Below, piece by piece: positions 44,483 to 52,040 of a stretch of 55,422 nt of DNA. The stretch is taken from assembly GCA_031274285.1 (NCBI GenBank), contig JAISQJ010000085.1, forward strand, positions 1 to 55,422, written 5' to 3'. Origin of the DNA: Treponema sp. Lineage in GTDB: Bacteria > Spirochaetota > Spirochaetia > Treponematales > Breznakiellaceae. The notes under the pieces are model-generated. The model made no database searches. It was given only the letters and a program-made list of their open reading frames with translations, and was not told the origin of the DNA. Position numbers and translations under genes: made by a program. The number at the start of each line of letters is the position of its first letter. The first letter of the stretch is position 1.

Positions 44483-45421
44483 TTAGAAAATCCGGTAACC
44501 GGCAAGTTTATCCGCCAGATAGTAGGAAACCACAATAAACACAAGGGAAATACCGGACTTAAAAAAACCAGCCGCGGTGGATACGGCAAACTGAGCATTT
44601 TGTATACCCATACGGTAAATCATGGTGTCCAAAATATCCCCGGTGGAATAAACCGCCGGATTGTACATATTAAATATCTGATCAAATCCGCCGTTTAGAA
44701 TATTTGCCATGCTCAGTACTGTCATAAGAATAATGGTACTAAGGATTCCCGGCAGCGTGATATGCCAGGTCTGCTCCCAGCGGTTTGCCCCGTCAATGAC
44801 CGCAGATTCGTATAAAGAAGGGTCGATGGAGGTAAGGGCCGCCAGGTATATAACCGATCCAAAGCCAAAACCCTTCCAGATGTCAGTAAGGATCATGGTA
44901 AAGGGGAACCATTTAGGGTCTCCCAGGAAAAAAATGGGGCCCATGCCCAATTTGGAGAGTCCCATATTTACAATGCCCCTGGCGGGGGAAAGGATATCAA
45001 GAAAAATTCCGGAAAGGATAATCCAGGAAAGGAAGTTAGGCAGATACACCATGGTTTGAAAGGTACGCCGGGCCGGTTTATTGCTAATCTCATTCAGGAC
45101 CAGGGCGAATACCACGGGGGCAATAATCCCCCCCAGCATTTTAAAAAAGGCTATGAAGATTGTGTTCCGGATAACCTGCCAGGTGTCGGGCAGAGAGAAA
45201 AGGGTCCTAAAATTTTGGAGCCCCACAAAGGGAGAGCCAAAAAGACCATTGGTCGGCACAAAACGCTGGAAGGCAATACTAATCCCCGCCATCGGCAGAT
45301 AACTGTAGATGAAGACCAGGATAATTGCGGGGATCAACATCAGGTGCAGGGGCAGTTCCCGCAGGAACTTGGCCTTTTGTACGCCCGGTATTAATGTTCT
45401 CTTTCCCACGGATTTAAGCAT
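44483..45421 (-). CDS. LplB-type ABC transporter permease
   Basis: A 312-aa permease of importer E with six helices and the EAA motif YESAVIDGANRWEQTWHITLPG. ATG 45421 is chosen for its AAAAGGAG site; the open frame reaches 45442. It lies 65 bases downstream of the binding-protein gene and 21 bases upstream of the lplC-like gene. Confidence 0.88.
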   Translation of the reverse strand: MLKSVGKRTLIPGVQKAKFLRELPLHLMLIPAIILVFIYSYLPMAGISIAFQRFVPTNGLFGSPFVGLQNFRTLFSLPDTWQVIRNTIFIAFFKMLGGIIAPVVFALVLNEISNKPARRTFQTMVYLPNFLSWIILSGIFLDILSPARGIVNMGLSKLGMGPIFFLGDPKWFPFTMILTDIWKGFGFGSVIYLAALTSIDPSLYESAVIDGANRWEQTWHITLPGILSTIILMTVLSMANILNGGFDQIFNMYNPAVYSTGDILDTMIYRMGIQNAQFAVSTAAGFFKSGISLVFIVVSYYLADKLAGYRIF

Positions 45422-45486
45422 AGTATGCTCCTTTTCATTCACAAGACCCCATGAAGGAGCCCCATGCCCGGATGGGTATGCCGCGC

Positions 45487-47151
45487 CTATTTAGCCGGGT
45501 ATAGTTTTTCCAAATCGTCCAATACTTGTTGGCCTCCGGCACGGAGCCAGCTTTGGACATAGGTATCGTAATAATCCACTGGCCTTGTACCATTAATAAT
45601 TTCGGTAAATGCCTGGACGGTAATTTTTTGAAGAGACGCATCGGCGTCAATAAGGCTCTGGGGCCATAGCGCGCCAAGGATACTTTCTTTCATCCAGCCA
45701 TTGGGCACATAGTTGTTCATAATGATGTACATAGCCCCTTCGTTAGCGTACTGCCCCCAAAGTCCATAGGCATCGGTACTTTTGTTTATCCCGCTGGAAA
45801 AATCAATAATCTGGTTATACCGGCTGATCAGGTTCTGGGGCATGCCTTCCGGGCTGCCCTTGTCAAAAGCGGCCTGGAGCAGGGGCTGATAATTCGACTC
45901 CTGGGGTTCATTGATCCAGGCAGGGGCAAAACGCCACTGCTCATCGGCATCATAGATTGCGTAGACCTCGTCACTCATATCAGGATTTACCGTTTGGTTA
46001 TAGAGGTTGAACATCTTGACAAGAGCTTCGGGGTTCTTGGCCTTGGCGCTGATCACCGTAATTTCACCCCCCGCCACATTGCTGGGATAAGCGATCTGCG
46101 GCGTAATCCCCGCCTGGGTGGGAATTGCGTAGGGATGAGCCAAGACGCCTGTGGCGGAGAAAAGCCCATTCCAGGGCCACCAGGTGCCGTACTGATGCCC
46201 ATACTCCATGCCGGCCCGGCCCGAAACAATGTCCTCCGCAATTTTATTTACATCCTTAACGGTAAATTCCGGATCGATAAGCCCTTCCTTATACATCTGC
46301 GCCACAAGCCGCAGCGCATCCTTGGAACGGGGGTCCAGGTAGGCATAAGTCATCTTCCCATCGGGATTGCGGTAATACATGGTATGGGTAAAAGCAGGCA
46401 CGCCAAAGGCATTGAATATACCATGCAGATAGGCAAAGTTATCACTTACCAGATCGCTGTTAATGGCAAGGCCGTAAGTATCGTTCCTGCCGTTACCATC
46501 AGGATCATTAAAGGTAAAGGCCCGTGCCAGCTCTACCATTTCGGCAATGGTGGCGGGCGCCTTTCGGTTGAGCTTTTGGAGCCAGTCATCGCGGATCCAG
46601 AGCAGGGCGCCGTACTGCCGGTTGTCATTAAGGGGAGGAATGCCGTATAGCCTGCCGTTCACGGTGGCGTAATCAAAGGCGGAGGGATACTTTCTTTTGA
46701 TCATCTGCATCCAATCATCGGCGTATTGATCGTAAATGGTCGTAAGATCGGCCCAGAGCCCTGCCTGGACGCCCTGTTCAAAGAGCCGGTAATTGGATAT
46801 GCGTAGAATATCCGGCACATCCCCGGCGGTTATGGCCAGAGTCACCTGATTTTCGTAAGCCCCCGATGAGCCATCGGCGGAAAAGGCCACCTTCAAATCG
46901 ATGCCCAGGTCTTCACGAAATTTGCGGGACCAGATGTTGTCATCGTAGGTATCGCCCCCCTTAAACTGCTGTACCGCGGAACTGCTAACCCCCCAGGTTA
47001 GGGTAATGGGGGGACTATACTTTCCCAGGGGTTCCAAATCCCCCGCTTGGGTCCCCGGAGAGGGGGTTTCCCGGCCCCGATCTCCACAGCCGGTATACAT
47101 CATCATAACGGTCAAAACTATGCCGAACAAAACCATAGACCATTTGTTCAT
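45487..47151 (-). CDS. LplA/YtcQ-type solute-binding lipoprotein
   Basis: A 554-aa lipoprotein of importer E. The lipobox region MMYTGC is followed by a Pro/Ser/Thr-rich tether. Mature motifs include ITAGDVPDILRIS and DPDGNGRNDTYGLA, a calcium-loop-like signature seen in this subtype. ATG 47151 has AAGGAG 6 bases upstream; the frame to GTG 47238 covers the leader. There is no associated hydrolase, regulator or ATPase, so the substrate is open. Confidence 0.88.
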   Translation of the reverse strand: MNKWSMVLFGIVLTVMMMYTGCGDRGRETPSPGTQAGDLEPLGKYSPPITLTWGVSSSAVQQFKGGDTYDDNIWSRKFREDLGIDLKVAFSADGSSGAYENQVTLAITAGDVPDILRISNYRLFEQGVQAGLWADLTTIYDQYADDWMQMIKRKYPSAFDYATVNGRLYGIPPLNDNRQYGALLWIRDDWLQKLNRKAPATIAEMVELARAFTFNDPDGNGRNDTYGLAINSDLVSDNFAYLHGIFNAFGVPAFTHTMYYRNPDGKMTYAYLDPRSKDALRLVAQMYKEGLIDPEFTVKDVNKIAEDIVSGRAGMEYGHQYGTWWPWNGLFSATGVLAHPYAIPTQAGITPQIAYPSNVAGGEITVISAKAKNPEALVKMFNLYNQTVNPDMSDEVYAIYDADEQWRFAPAWINEPQESNYQPLLQAAFDKGSPEGMPQNLISRYNQIIDFSSGINKSTDAYGLWGQYANEGAMYIIMNNYVPNGWMKESILGALWPQSLIDADASLQKITVQAFTEIINGTRPVDYYDTYVQSWLRAGGQQVLDDLEKLYPAK

Positions 47152-47238
47152 CTGCTGCTCCTTTCTAAAAAAGATTTGTACCGCCCTGTAGGGCGCTGGA
47201 AAGAAGCATATCCAATATATCATATTAGCACAAGTCAC

Positions 47239-47268
47239 ATATCAGACATGAGATCGGTGAGTTATCAA
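47239..47268 (-). promoter_or_regulatory. Possible promoter of importer E
   Basis: On the minus strand, TTGATA, an 18-base spacer and TGATAT. The 297-base gap up to nfu (47152-47448) is AT-rich with a TATATAT-GG-TATATATA-like dyad near 47295-47320, and no gene is seen in it. Confidence 0.35.
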
Positions 47269-47448
47269 AGGTACTCTATATGTAGCGTCTATTATGCTAT
47301 ATATACCATATATACGGTGTCGAATTTGATACCCTAAATAATCCTATGTTTTAATGGCAGCGGATAACAGGCAATAGACCCGGGTCCCTCCTTTGTGTTA
47401 TAGTTGACTTACAGCATGATTATGTGACTTGTTGTATAGGAGAAACCC

Positions 47449-47673
47449 ATGTTTGAAGAGCAAGTAAAGAGCGCCCTTGATAATGTACGGCCATCCCTCC
47501 AGGCAGACGGCGGGGATGTGGAATTCGTTTCTTTGGCCGACGACGGCACGGTCTCCGTGAAACTGACCGGCGCCTGCGGCGGCTGTCCCATGGCCCAGAT
47601 GACCCTGAAAATGGGCATTGAGAACTATCTAAAAAAAGAGGTCCCCCAGGTTACCGCCGTGGTCGGCGTCTAG
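47449..47673 (+). CDS. nfu: NifU C-terminal-like iron-sulfur scaffold
   Basis: A 74-aa Nfu domain that carries an iron-sulfur cluster for delivery to target proteins. The CxxC pair Cys43 and Cys46 sits in TGACGGCPMAQMTL. The N-terminus LDNVRPSLQADGGDVEFVS is typical. AGGAGA precedes ATG. It stands alone and is followed by a terminator. Confidence 0.92.
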   Translation: MFEEQVKSALDNVRPSLQADGGDVEFVSLADDGTVSVKLTGACGGCPMAQMTLKMGIENYLKKEVPQVTAVVGV

Positions 47674-47705
47674 GAGTTTGCTGCGCCTTGCAACAGGCGC
47701 CTAAG
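47674..47705. repeat. Copy 1 of a short dispersed repeat
   Basis: GAGTTTG...GCGCC..TTGCAACAGGCGCCTAAG, directly after the nfu stop codon. It is about 80% identical to 52010-52040. GCGCCT and AGGCGC can pair. Confidence 0.5.
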
Positions 47706-47711
47706 AAACCG

Positions 47712-47738
47712 GGCCGCGGGTCCGTTCCGCGGCCTTTT
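47712..47738 (+). terminator. Terminator of nfu
   Basis: GGCCGCGG / CCGCGGCC, an 8-bp perfect stem with a 7-base loop, followed by TTTT. Confidence 0.85.
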
Positions 47739-47829
47739 GGTAAAAAAATTAACCTGTTTCGCCTAACGCCAGTCTTGCTGGTGAGAGCCCTATTCTTGAC
47801 CCACCGAATACGCATATCAGGAATTTTTA

Positions 47830-47858
47830 ACCACTAAGGCGCCGAAGGCGCACAAAGG
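47830..47858 (+). repeat. Left arm of a 29-bp inverted repeat
   Basis: It pairs with 48278-48306 with one mismatch. Each arm also has an internal GGCGC/GCGCC hairpin. Further out, CTTGACCCAC (47795-47804) and GTGGGTCAAG (48344-48353) form a second perfect pair. Confidence 0.9.
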
Positions 47859-47883
47859 TTTTTGTTAGGGAGCTTCATCTGTT

Positions 47884-48267
47884 TTATAAGATCACCCGTT
47901 TTATCCCGGCTTTTAAATGTTGTGTATTGAAATTGAACAAAAAACCCAGAGAAATACCGGAAAGCCGCATATATGTGAGGATTTGGGCCAAATGGGTATC
48001 ATTTAATTCTTTTGTTGATTTGTTCTCGATGATTAATTGATTGTGTTCAACCACCATATCAATACGATAACCACAATCGATGGTTATTCCCTTATATAAA
48101 ACGGGTACTGTTTTTTCACATTCTACAAAAAGCCCCAGTTGTTTGAGTTCATAGAGTAAACAAGCTTGATAAGTACTCTCCAGTAGGCCCGGTCCCAGGT
48201 ACGAATGGACTTCATACGCACAATCCAATACCCTTTTAGCTATTTTTTCTTGCTCTTGAGTAACCAT
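47884..48267 (-). CDS. GxxExxY protein, PD-(D/E)XK nuclease-like
   Basis: A 127-aa protein of the GxxExxY family. The motif GPGLLESTYQ is at about residues 25-34. GYRIDMVVEHNQLIIENKS supplies the Asp and Glu-x-Lys of a PD-(D/E)XK-like core. Function is unknown; the family occurs in scattered multicopy genes. The Shine-Dalgarno AAGGGG overlaps the edge of the right arm of an inverted repeat that brackets the gene. That makes a mobile or amplifiable cassette the main suspicion. Confidence 0.85.
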   Translation of the reverse strand: MVTQEQEKIAKRVLDCAYEVHSYLGPGLLESTYQACLLYELKQLGLFVECEKTVPVLYKGITIDCGYRIDMVVEHNQLIIENKSTKELNDTHLAQILTYMRLSGISLGFLFNFNTQHLKAGIKRVIL

Positions 48268-48277
48268 CTTATATTCC

Positions 48278-48306
48278 CCTTTGTGCGCCTTCGGCGCCTT
48301 TGTGGT
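48278..48306 (-). repeat. Right arm of a 29-bp inverted repeat
   Basis: Complementary to 47830-47858 with one mismatch. A TTTTTA string lies just outside each arm (47824-47829 and 48306-48311), a possible but low-complexity target duplication. Confidence 0.9.
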
Positions 48307-48409
48307 TTTTATTCTCTAAAAATATGTAATCATGTCTTGAATTGTGGGTCAAGTTTAAGCGAATCGAAGATTCGTCAGACCTGCGGCCTGAGCTCTGCGG
48401 TGGGGTTCT

Positions 48410-49015
48410 TCATTCAATCTTCCAGACGCCGTCGGTTTTGGTATAGGTTCCCGCCCGTCTTGCCAGGCTGCTATAGTAATTGATAAAACCCGGCTCGAAA
48501 TTTTCAAGGTATACTTCCGTTCCGCTTCCTATGGTGATGCGCGAAAGCGCGGCCTTTGAAAATACCCTGGGCACGACGGCCTTGACGGATAGGCTTACGG
48601 CGGTAACCGGATTACTATGAAAGGCCCTGTAGCGCAGGTGTTTAACGCTTTCGGGAACCGCTACCCGCGTCAGCTTATTGTCCTCGAACGCGCTGACCCC
48701 GATAACCGACAGGCCCTGGGGCAGTTCAATATCCGTTAACTCGTTATGGGCAAAGGCAAGGGTTTCGATAGACACCACCGTAGCGGGCAGGATGACGGAA
48801 CTAAGCGCCAAATTCCTGAACGCCGCCGGCCCGATAACGGTGACCGGTATACCGTTGATCGTTTCGGGGATAACCACGTCTTTGCCGCTGCCCCGGTAGC
48901 CCGTAATGGTAATGGTCCCCTCTGTATTCTGCGTGACCGTAAAATCCTCCTGTGCGGACCCGCGGTGGAGGGGAACCATCAAAAGTATCATAAAAACGGC
49001 AGCTACATAGTTCAT
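48410..49015 (-). CDS. BspA-like leucine-rich repeat protein, exported
   Basis: A 201-aa protein with a signal peptide (about 1-20, ending HRGSAQ). The mature part has four to five LRR_5-type repeats of about 23 residues (VIGPAAFRNLALSSVILPATV, VIGVSAFEDNKLTRVAVPESV and relatives). Such repeats occur in Treponema surface and periplasmic proteins and often bind host or partner molecules. I start at ATG 49015, since a TATAAT -10-like box lies at 49033-49038. The upstream TTG at 49033 would lie inside it. The ligand is unknown. Confidence 0.82.
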   Translation of the reverse strand: MNYVAAVFMILLMVPLHRGSAQEDFTVTQNTEGTITITGYRGSGKDVVIPETINGIPVTVIGPAAFRNLALSSVILPATVVSIETLAFAHNELTDIELPQGLSVIGVSAFEDNKLTRVAVPESVKHLRYRAFHSNPVTAVSLSVKAVVPRVFSKAALSRITIGSGTEVYLENFEPGFINYYSSLARRAGTYTKTDGVWKIE

Positions 49016-49060
49016 ATTGTTTTCTGGAGACAATTATAGCCCATGGTACCGCCTAATGCC

Positions 49061-49083
49061 AGGACGCCGGGCACGGGCGTCCT
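49061..49083 (-). terminator. Hairpin at the end of the acyl-CoA synthetase gene
   Basis: AGGACGCC / GGCGTCCT, an 8-bp perfect stem starting at the stop codon, without a U-run. Confidence 0.6.
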
Positions 49084-50732
49084 TAGGACTGGGCGCCTAA
49101 TTCCGCCGCCCGCTTGTTGCCAATGTCCCGAAGGATGAATTTTTGGATCTTGCCGGAGGGGGTAAGGGGGTAGCTGTCCACGAAGAAGATGTACCGGGGA
49201 ATCTTGAAGCGGCTGATCTGGCCCCGGCAGTAGTCCCGGACCTGATCCTCGGTGAGCTGCACGTTAGGGTGAAGGATGATGAAGGCGCCCACCTCCTCGC
49301 CGTATTTTTTGCTGGCGATGCCCACTACCTGCACATCCTTGATGCCGGGCATGGTGTAGAGGTAGTCTTCAATTTCCTTGGGATAGACGTTTTCGCCGCC
49401 CCGGATGATCATGTCCTTGATGCGGCCGGTGACCCGGAAGTAGCCGCTGCTATCCTTAACGCCCAGATCCCCCGAGTGGAGCCAGCCTTTTTCATCGATG
49501 CACTTGGCGGTTTCCTCCGGCATGTTGTAGTAACCTTTCATGGTGTTGTAACCCCGGCAGCAGAACTCGCCGTGGACTCCGTCGGGACATTCCTCCCCGG
49601 TCTCAGGATTTCTGATGGTAACTTCCACCCCCGGCAGGGCGCGGCCCACGGTTTCCACCTTTGCGTCCAGGCTGTCATCGTAGCGGGTCTGGGTCATCAC
49701 GGGGGAGGATTCGGTAAGGCCGTAGCAGATGGTGATTTCCTTCATGTGCATAAGATCGATGACCTGGCGCATGGTTTCTATGGGGCAGGGGGAACCGGCC
49801 ATGATTCCGGTACGAAGGCTGGAGAGATCGAAGGTTTTGAACAGGGGGTGGTTGAGTTCAGCAATGTACATGGTGGGGACCCCGTAGACCGCGGTGCAGC
49901 GTTCCTTCTGGATGGTGTAGAGGACCAGCAGGGGATCGAACCATTCCAGCATTGCCGCGGTGGAGCCGTGGGTAAGGACCGCCATCATCCCCAATACCAG
50001 GCCGAAGCAGTGGAACAGGGGCACCGGAAGGCACACAATGTCCTTTTCGGTAAGCCGCTGGTTATCCCCGATCCCCAGCCCGTTGTTCAGGATGTTCCGG
50101 TGGGAGAGCATGACCCCCTTGGGGAAGCCGGTGGTCCCGGAGGTGTACTGCATGTTTACTACGTCGTTGGTGTCCAGACTTGCTTCGATGCTGCGCAGCT
50201 CATCAGCGTTACTGTGGCGGCCCAGGAGCAGGACTTCGTTTATGCTGTACATGCCCCGGTGTTTTTCCATGCCCGCATAGATAACGCTTTTTAGGCAGGG
50301 GAATCGCGGGGAGCGGAGCTGTCCCCGGGGCGCGGTTTTAAGTTCCGGCACCAATTCGTTTACCATGGCCACGTAGTCAGAATCCCGCCAGCCGTCGATG
50401 ATGCAAAGGCAGTCCAGGTCCGACTGTTTGAGGAGGTACTCAAGCTCGTGGGACTTGTAGCCCGTGTTCACGGTGACAAAGATCATGCCCGCCCGGGCGC
50501 AGGCAAAGAGCAGGGTATTCCAGTCGGGAACATTAGTGGCCCAGATCCCCACGTGGTCTCCCTTTTTTAGGCCGATGGCCAAAAGCCCCCGGGCAAGCTG
50601 GTCCACCCGCCGGTCGAATTCCGCATAGGTAAAGCGCAGATTCCGGTCCGCGTAAACGAGAAAATCGTGATCCGGCTGGAAGAGGGCCTGTTCGCGGAGG
50701 ACCTGTCCCAGGGTTTTTTCGATAAAAGCCAT
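49083..50732 (-). CDS. AMP-forming acyl-CoA synthetase
   Basis: A 549-aa adenylate-forming ligase that activates an acid with ATP and CoA. The P-loop [11 protein letters not shown] is at about residues 196-206, YGLTESSP is the A5 motif, [20 protein letters not shown] the hinge region, and [14 protein letters not shown] carries the catalytic lysine. A medium- or long-chain fatty acid, or a branched acid, is plausible; the sequence does not settle it. ATG 50732 follows AGGAA; the longer frame to 50945 overlaps the regulator gene and is spurious. The XRE-cupin regulator gene ends 10 bases upstream and likely controls it. Confidence 0.9.
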   Translation of the reverse strand: MAFIEKTLGQVLREQALFQPDHDFLVYADRNLRFTYAEFDRRVDQLARGLLAIGLKKGDHVGIWATNVPDWNTLLFACARAGMIFVTVNTGYKSHELEYLLKQSDLDCLCIIDGWRDSDYVAMVNELVPELKTAPRGQLRSPRFPCLKSVIYAGMEKHRGMYSINEVLLLGRHSNADELRSIEASLDTNDVVNMQYTSGTTGFPKGVMLSHRNILNNGLGIGDNQRLTEKDIVCLPVPLFHCFGLVLGMMAVLTHGSTAAMLEWFDPLLVLYTIQKERCTAVYGVPTMYIAELNHPLFKTFDLSSLRTGIMAGSPCPIETMRQVIDLMHMKEITICYGLTESSPVMTQTRYDDSLDAKVETVGRALPGVEVTIRNPETGEECPDGVHGEFCCRGYNTMKGYYNMPEETAKCIDEKGWLHSGDLGVKDSSGYFRVTGRIKDMIIRGGENVYPKEIEDYLYTMPGIKDVQVVGIASKKYGEEVGAFIILHPNVQLTEDQVRDYCRGQISRFKIPRYIFFVDSYPLTPSGKIQKFILRDIGNKRAAELGAQS

Positions 50733-50742
50733 CTTCTTATTC

Positions 50743-51402
50743 CTAGGATGGGGTATAGATGACCGCGAGGATCCGCAGGGGGTTACCGGAGGCGGCGTTG
50801 AGCCGGTGGGGCACGATGGAATCGTAATAGATCGAATCCCCCTGGGAAAGGGAATAGGTATCGTCGCCGTATTCAATCTGCAGGTCCCCGGAGAGGACAT
50901 GAACAAATTCCTCCCCTTCGTGGGCGGATTTGGCCTGCTCCGCATGGGCTTCGATGTCCACGATGAAGGGTTCCATGTGCCGCCCCGCCTTGTCCGCGGC
51001 CAGGGTGTGGAAGCGGAGGCCCCGGCGGCCTGTCCTCCCGGCCGCTATCCCCGTGGCGGTCGTCCCCGTGGGCAGTCCCCCGGCGTGGGGCGCCGCTCCC
51101 GTGGGGGCCGCAGCGTTCGCGGCAGGGGCCAGGCCGGTGATAAAGCGGACGCTTTCCCCCGCCTCCCCGGCGCGGGTGACGACGGGCCCCAGTTCTTCAT
51201 GGTCGTCCAGCAGGGTGCCGAGCCGGACCCCCAGGGCCCGGGAAATTTTTAACAGGGGAGCCAGGTCGGGGATATGGCCTTCCTCGATGCGGCGGATCAG
51301 GTCCGGCTCCAGGCCGCTCCGTTCCGCCAGGGTTTCCCGGCTAAGGGCATAGGTTTTACAGAGTTCAATGATCCGGTCGCCGGGGCTGTGTTTTTCGCTC
51401 AT
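50743..51402 (-). CDS. XRE-family regulator with C-terminal cupin
   Basis: A 219-aa regulator. The helix-turn-helix lies at about 10-64 ([29 protein letters not shown]). A cupin sensor covers about 145-217 ([35 protein letters not shown]). Between them is an unusual Ala/Gly/Thr/Pro-rich linker of about 35 residues (near 92-128). GGAGA precedes ATG 51402; the frame extends to 51636, but that part runs over the divergent promoter region. It forms an operon with the acyl-CoA synthetase and is divergent from the hemerythrin gene. Confidence 0.85.
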   Translation of the reverse strand: MSEKHSPGDRIIELCKTYALSRETLAERSGLEPDLIRRIEEGHIPDLAPLLKISRALGVRLGTLLDDHEELGPVVTRAGEAGESVRFITGLAPAANAAAPTGAAPHAGGLPTGTTATGIAAGRTGRRGLRFHTLAADKAGRHMEPFIVDIEAHAEQAKSAHEGEEFVHVLSGDLQIEYGDDTYSLSQGDSIYYDSIVPHRLNAASGNPLRILAVIYTPS

Positions 51403-51421
51403 AGCGTCTCCATGTGTAGTT

Positions 51422-51452
51422 TTTATAGCATGCCACCATACCCCCAGGGCAA
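51422..51452 (-). promoter_or_regulatory. Possible promoter of the XRE-cupin gene
   Basis: On the minus strand, TTGCCC, a 19-base spacer and TATAAA. The spacing is long. Confidence 0.3.
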
Positions 51453-51486
51453 GGGGGGCTGCCGGGATGCGGCTCCGGGCGGGCAC

Positions 51487-51515
51487 TTGCCTTTCCCGGT
51501 CCGGTTTTCTATCAT
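51487..51515 (+). promoter_or_regulatory. Promoter of the hemerythrin gene, framed by a dyad
   Basis: TTGCCT, a 17-base spacer and TATCAT. An 8-bp perfect inverted repeat, CCCGGTCC (51495-51502) and GGACCGGG (51521-51528), brackets the -10 box, as an operator would. Confidence 0.6.
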
Positions 51516-51579
51516 AAGCAGGACCGGGCGCTTCCAAATGGAGGCTGTGGTTCAAATCGAAAAGGCAGGAGGTTACCAA

Positions 51580-51987
51580 ATGTACACATGGGACAAGGAC
51601 CTGGAAGTGGGAAACCAATTGATTGACACTCAGCATAAGCAGTTGATCGATGCGCTTAATGCCTTTCTAAAGGCCAGCAGCGAAAAAAAATCCAACGAGG
51701 AACTGAAAAAGAGCCTGGATTTTCTCAACGACTATACGATCAAGCATTTTTATGAAGAAGAGCAGCTCCAGAAAAAATATGAATACCCCGACTATGAAAA
51801 TCACCGGAAACTGCACGAGGCCCTTAAAAAGGTGGTGCGGGATCTCCAGGTCCAGCTTATCATGAAGGGGCCTTCGGAATCCCTGTTCAACGATGTAAAG
51901 GTTAAGGTGGGAGACTGGCTTATCGCCCATATCAAGTCCCAGGACACCCGGATCGGCGCGCATCTTAAAAGCAAGGGCATAAGCTAA
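51580..51987 (+). CDS. Bacteriohemerythrin
   Basis: A 135-aa four-helix oxygen-binding di-iron protein. All seven expected ligands are present: His19, His56, Glu60, His75, His79, His117 and Asp122. It begins MYTWDKDLEVGNQLID, as usual. GGAGG precedes ATG 51580; the open frame reaches back to 51274 without similarity. In an anaerobe it may sense, store or buffer oxygen. It stands alone behind a promoter with a dyad. Confidence 0.92.
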   Translation: MYTWDKDLEVGNQLIDTQHKQLIDALNAFLKASSEKKSNEELKKSLDFLNDYTIKHFYEEEQLQKKYEYPDYENHRKLHEALKKVVRDLQVQLIMKGPSESLFNDVKVKVGDWLIAHIKSQDTRIGAHLKSKGIS

Positions 51988-52009
51988 GCCAGCGCTTCCG
52001 CCCTGCTAA

Positions 52010-52040
52010 GAGTTTGTCGCGCTTGCAGCAGGCTGCTAGG
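52010..52040. repeat. Copy 2 of a short dispersed repeat
   Basis: Similar to 47674-47705. It lies in the 48-base gap between the hemerythrin and kinase genes and overlaps the kinase stop codon. Confidence 0.45.

Noticed and set aside
47152-47448. AT-rich region with TATATA dyads as a possible replication origin or attachment site
   Set aside because: No DnaA boxes, att core or integrase gene was seen; an ordinary promoter region explains it.
50733-50945. N-terminal extension of the acyl-CoA synthetase
   Set aside because: It lies within the regulator gene in another frame and is Pro/Arg/Ser-rich with no family similarity.
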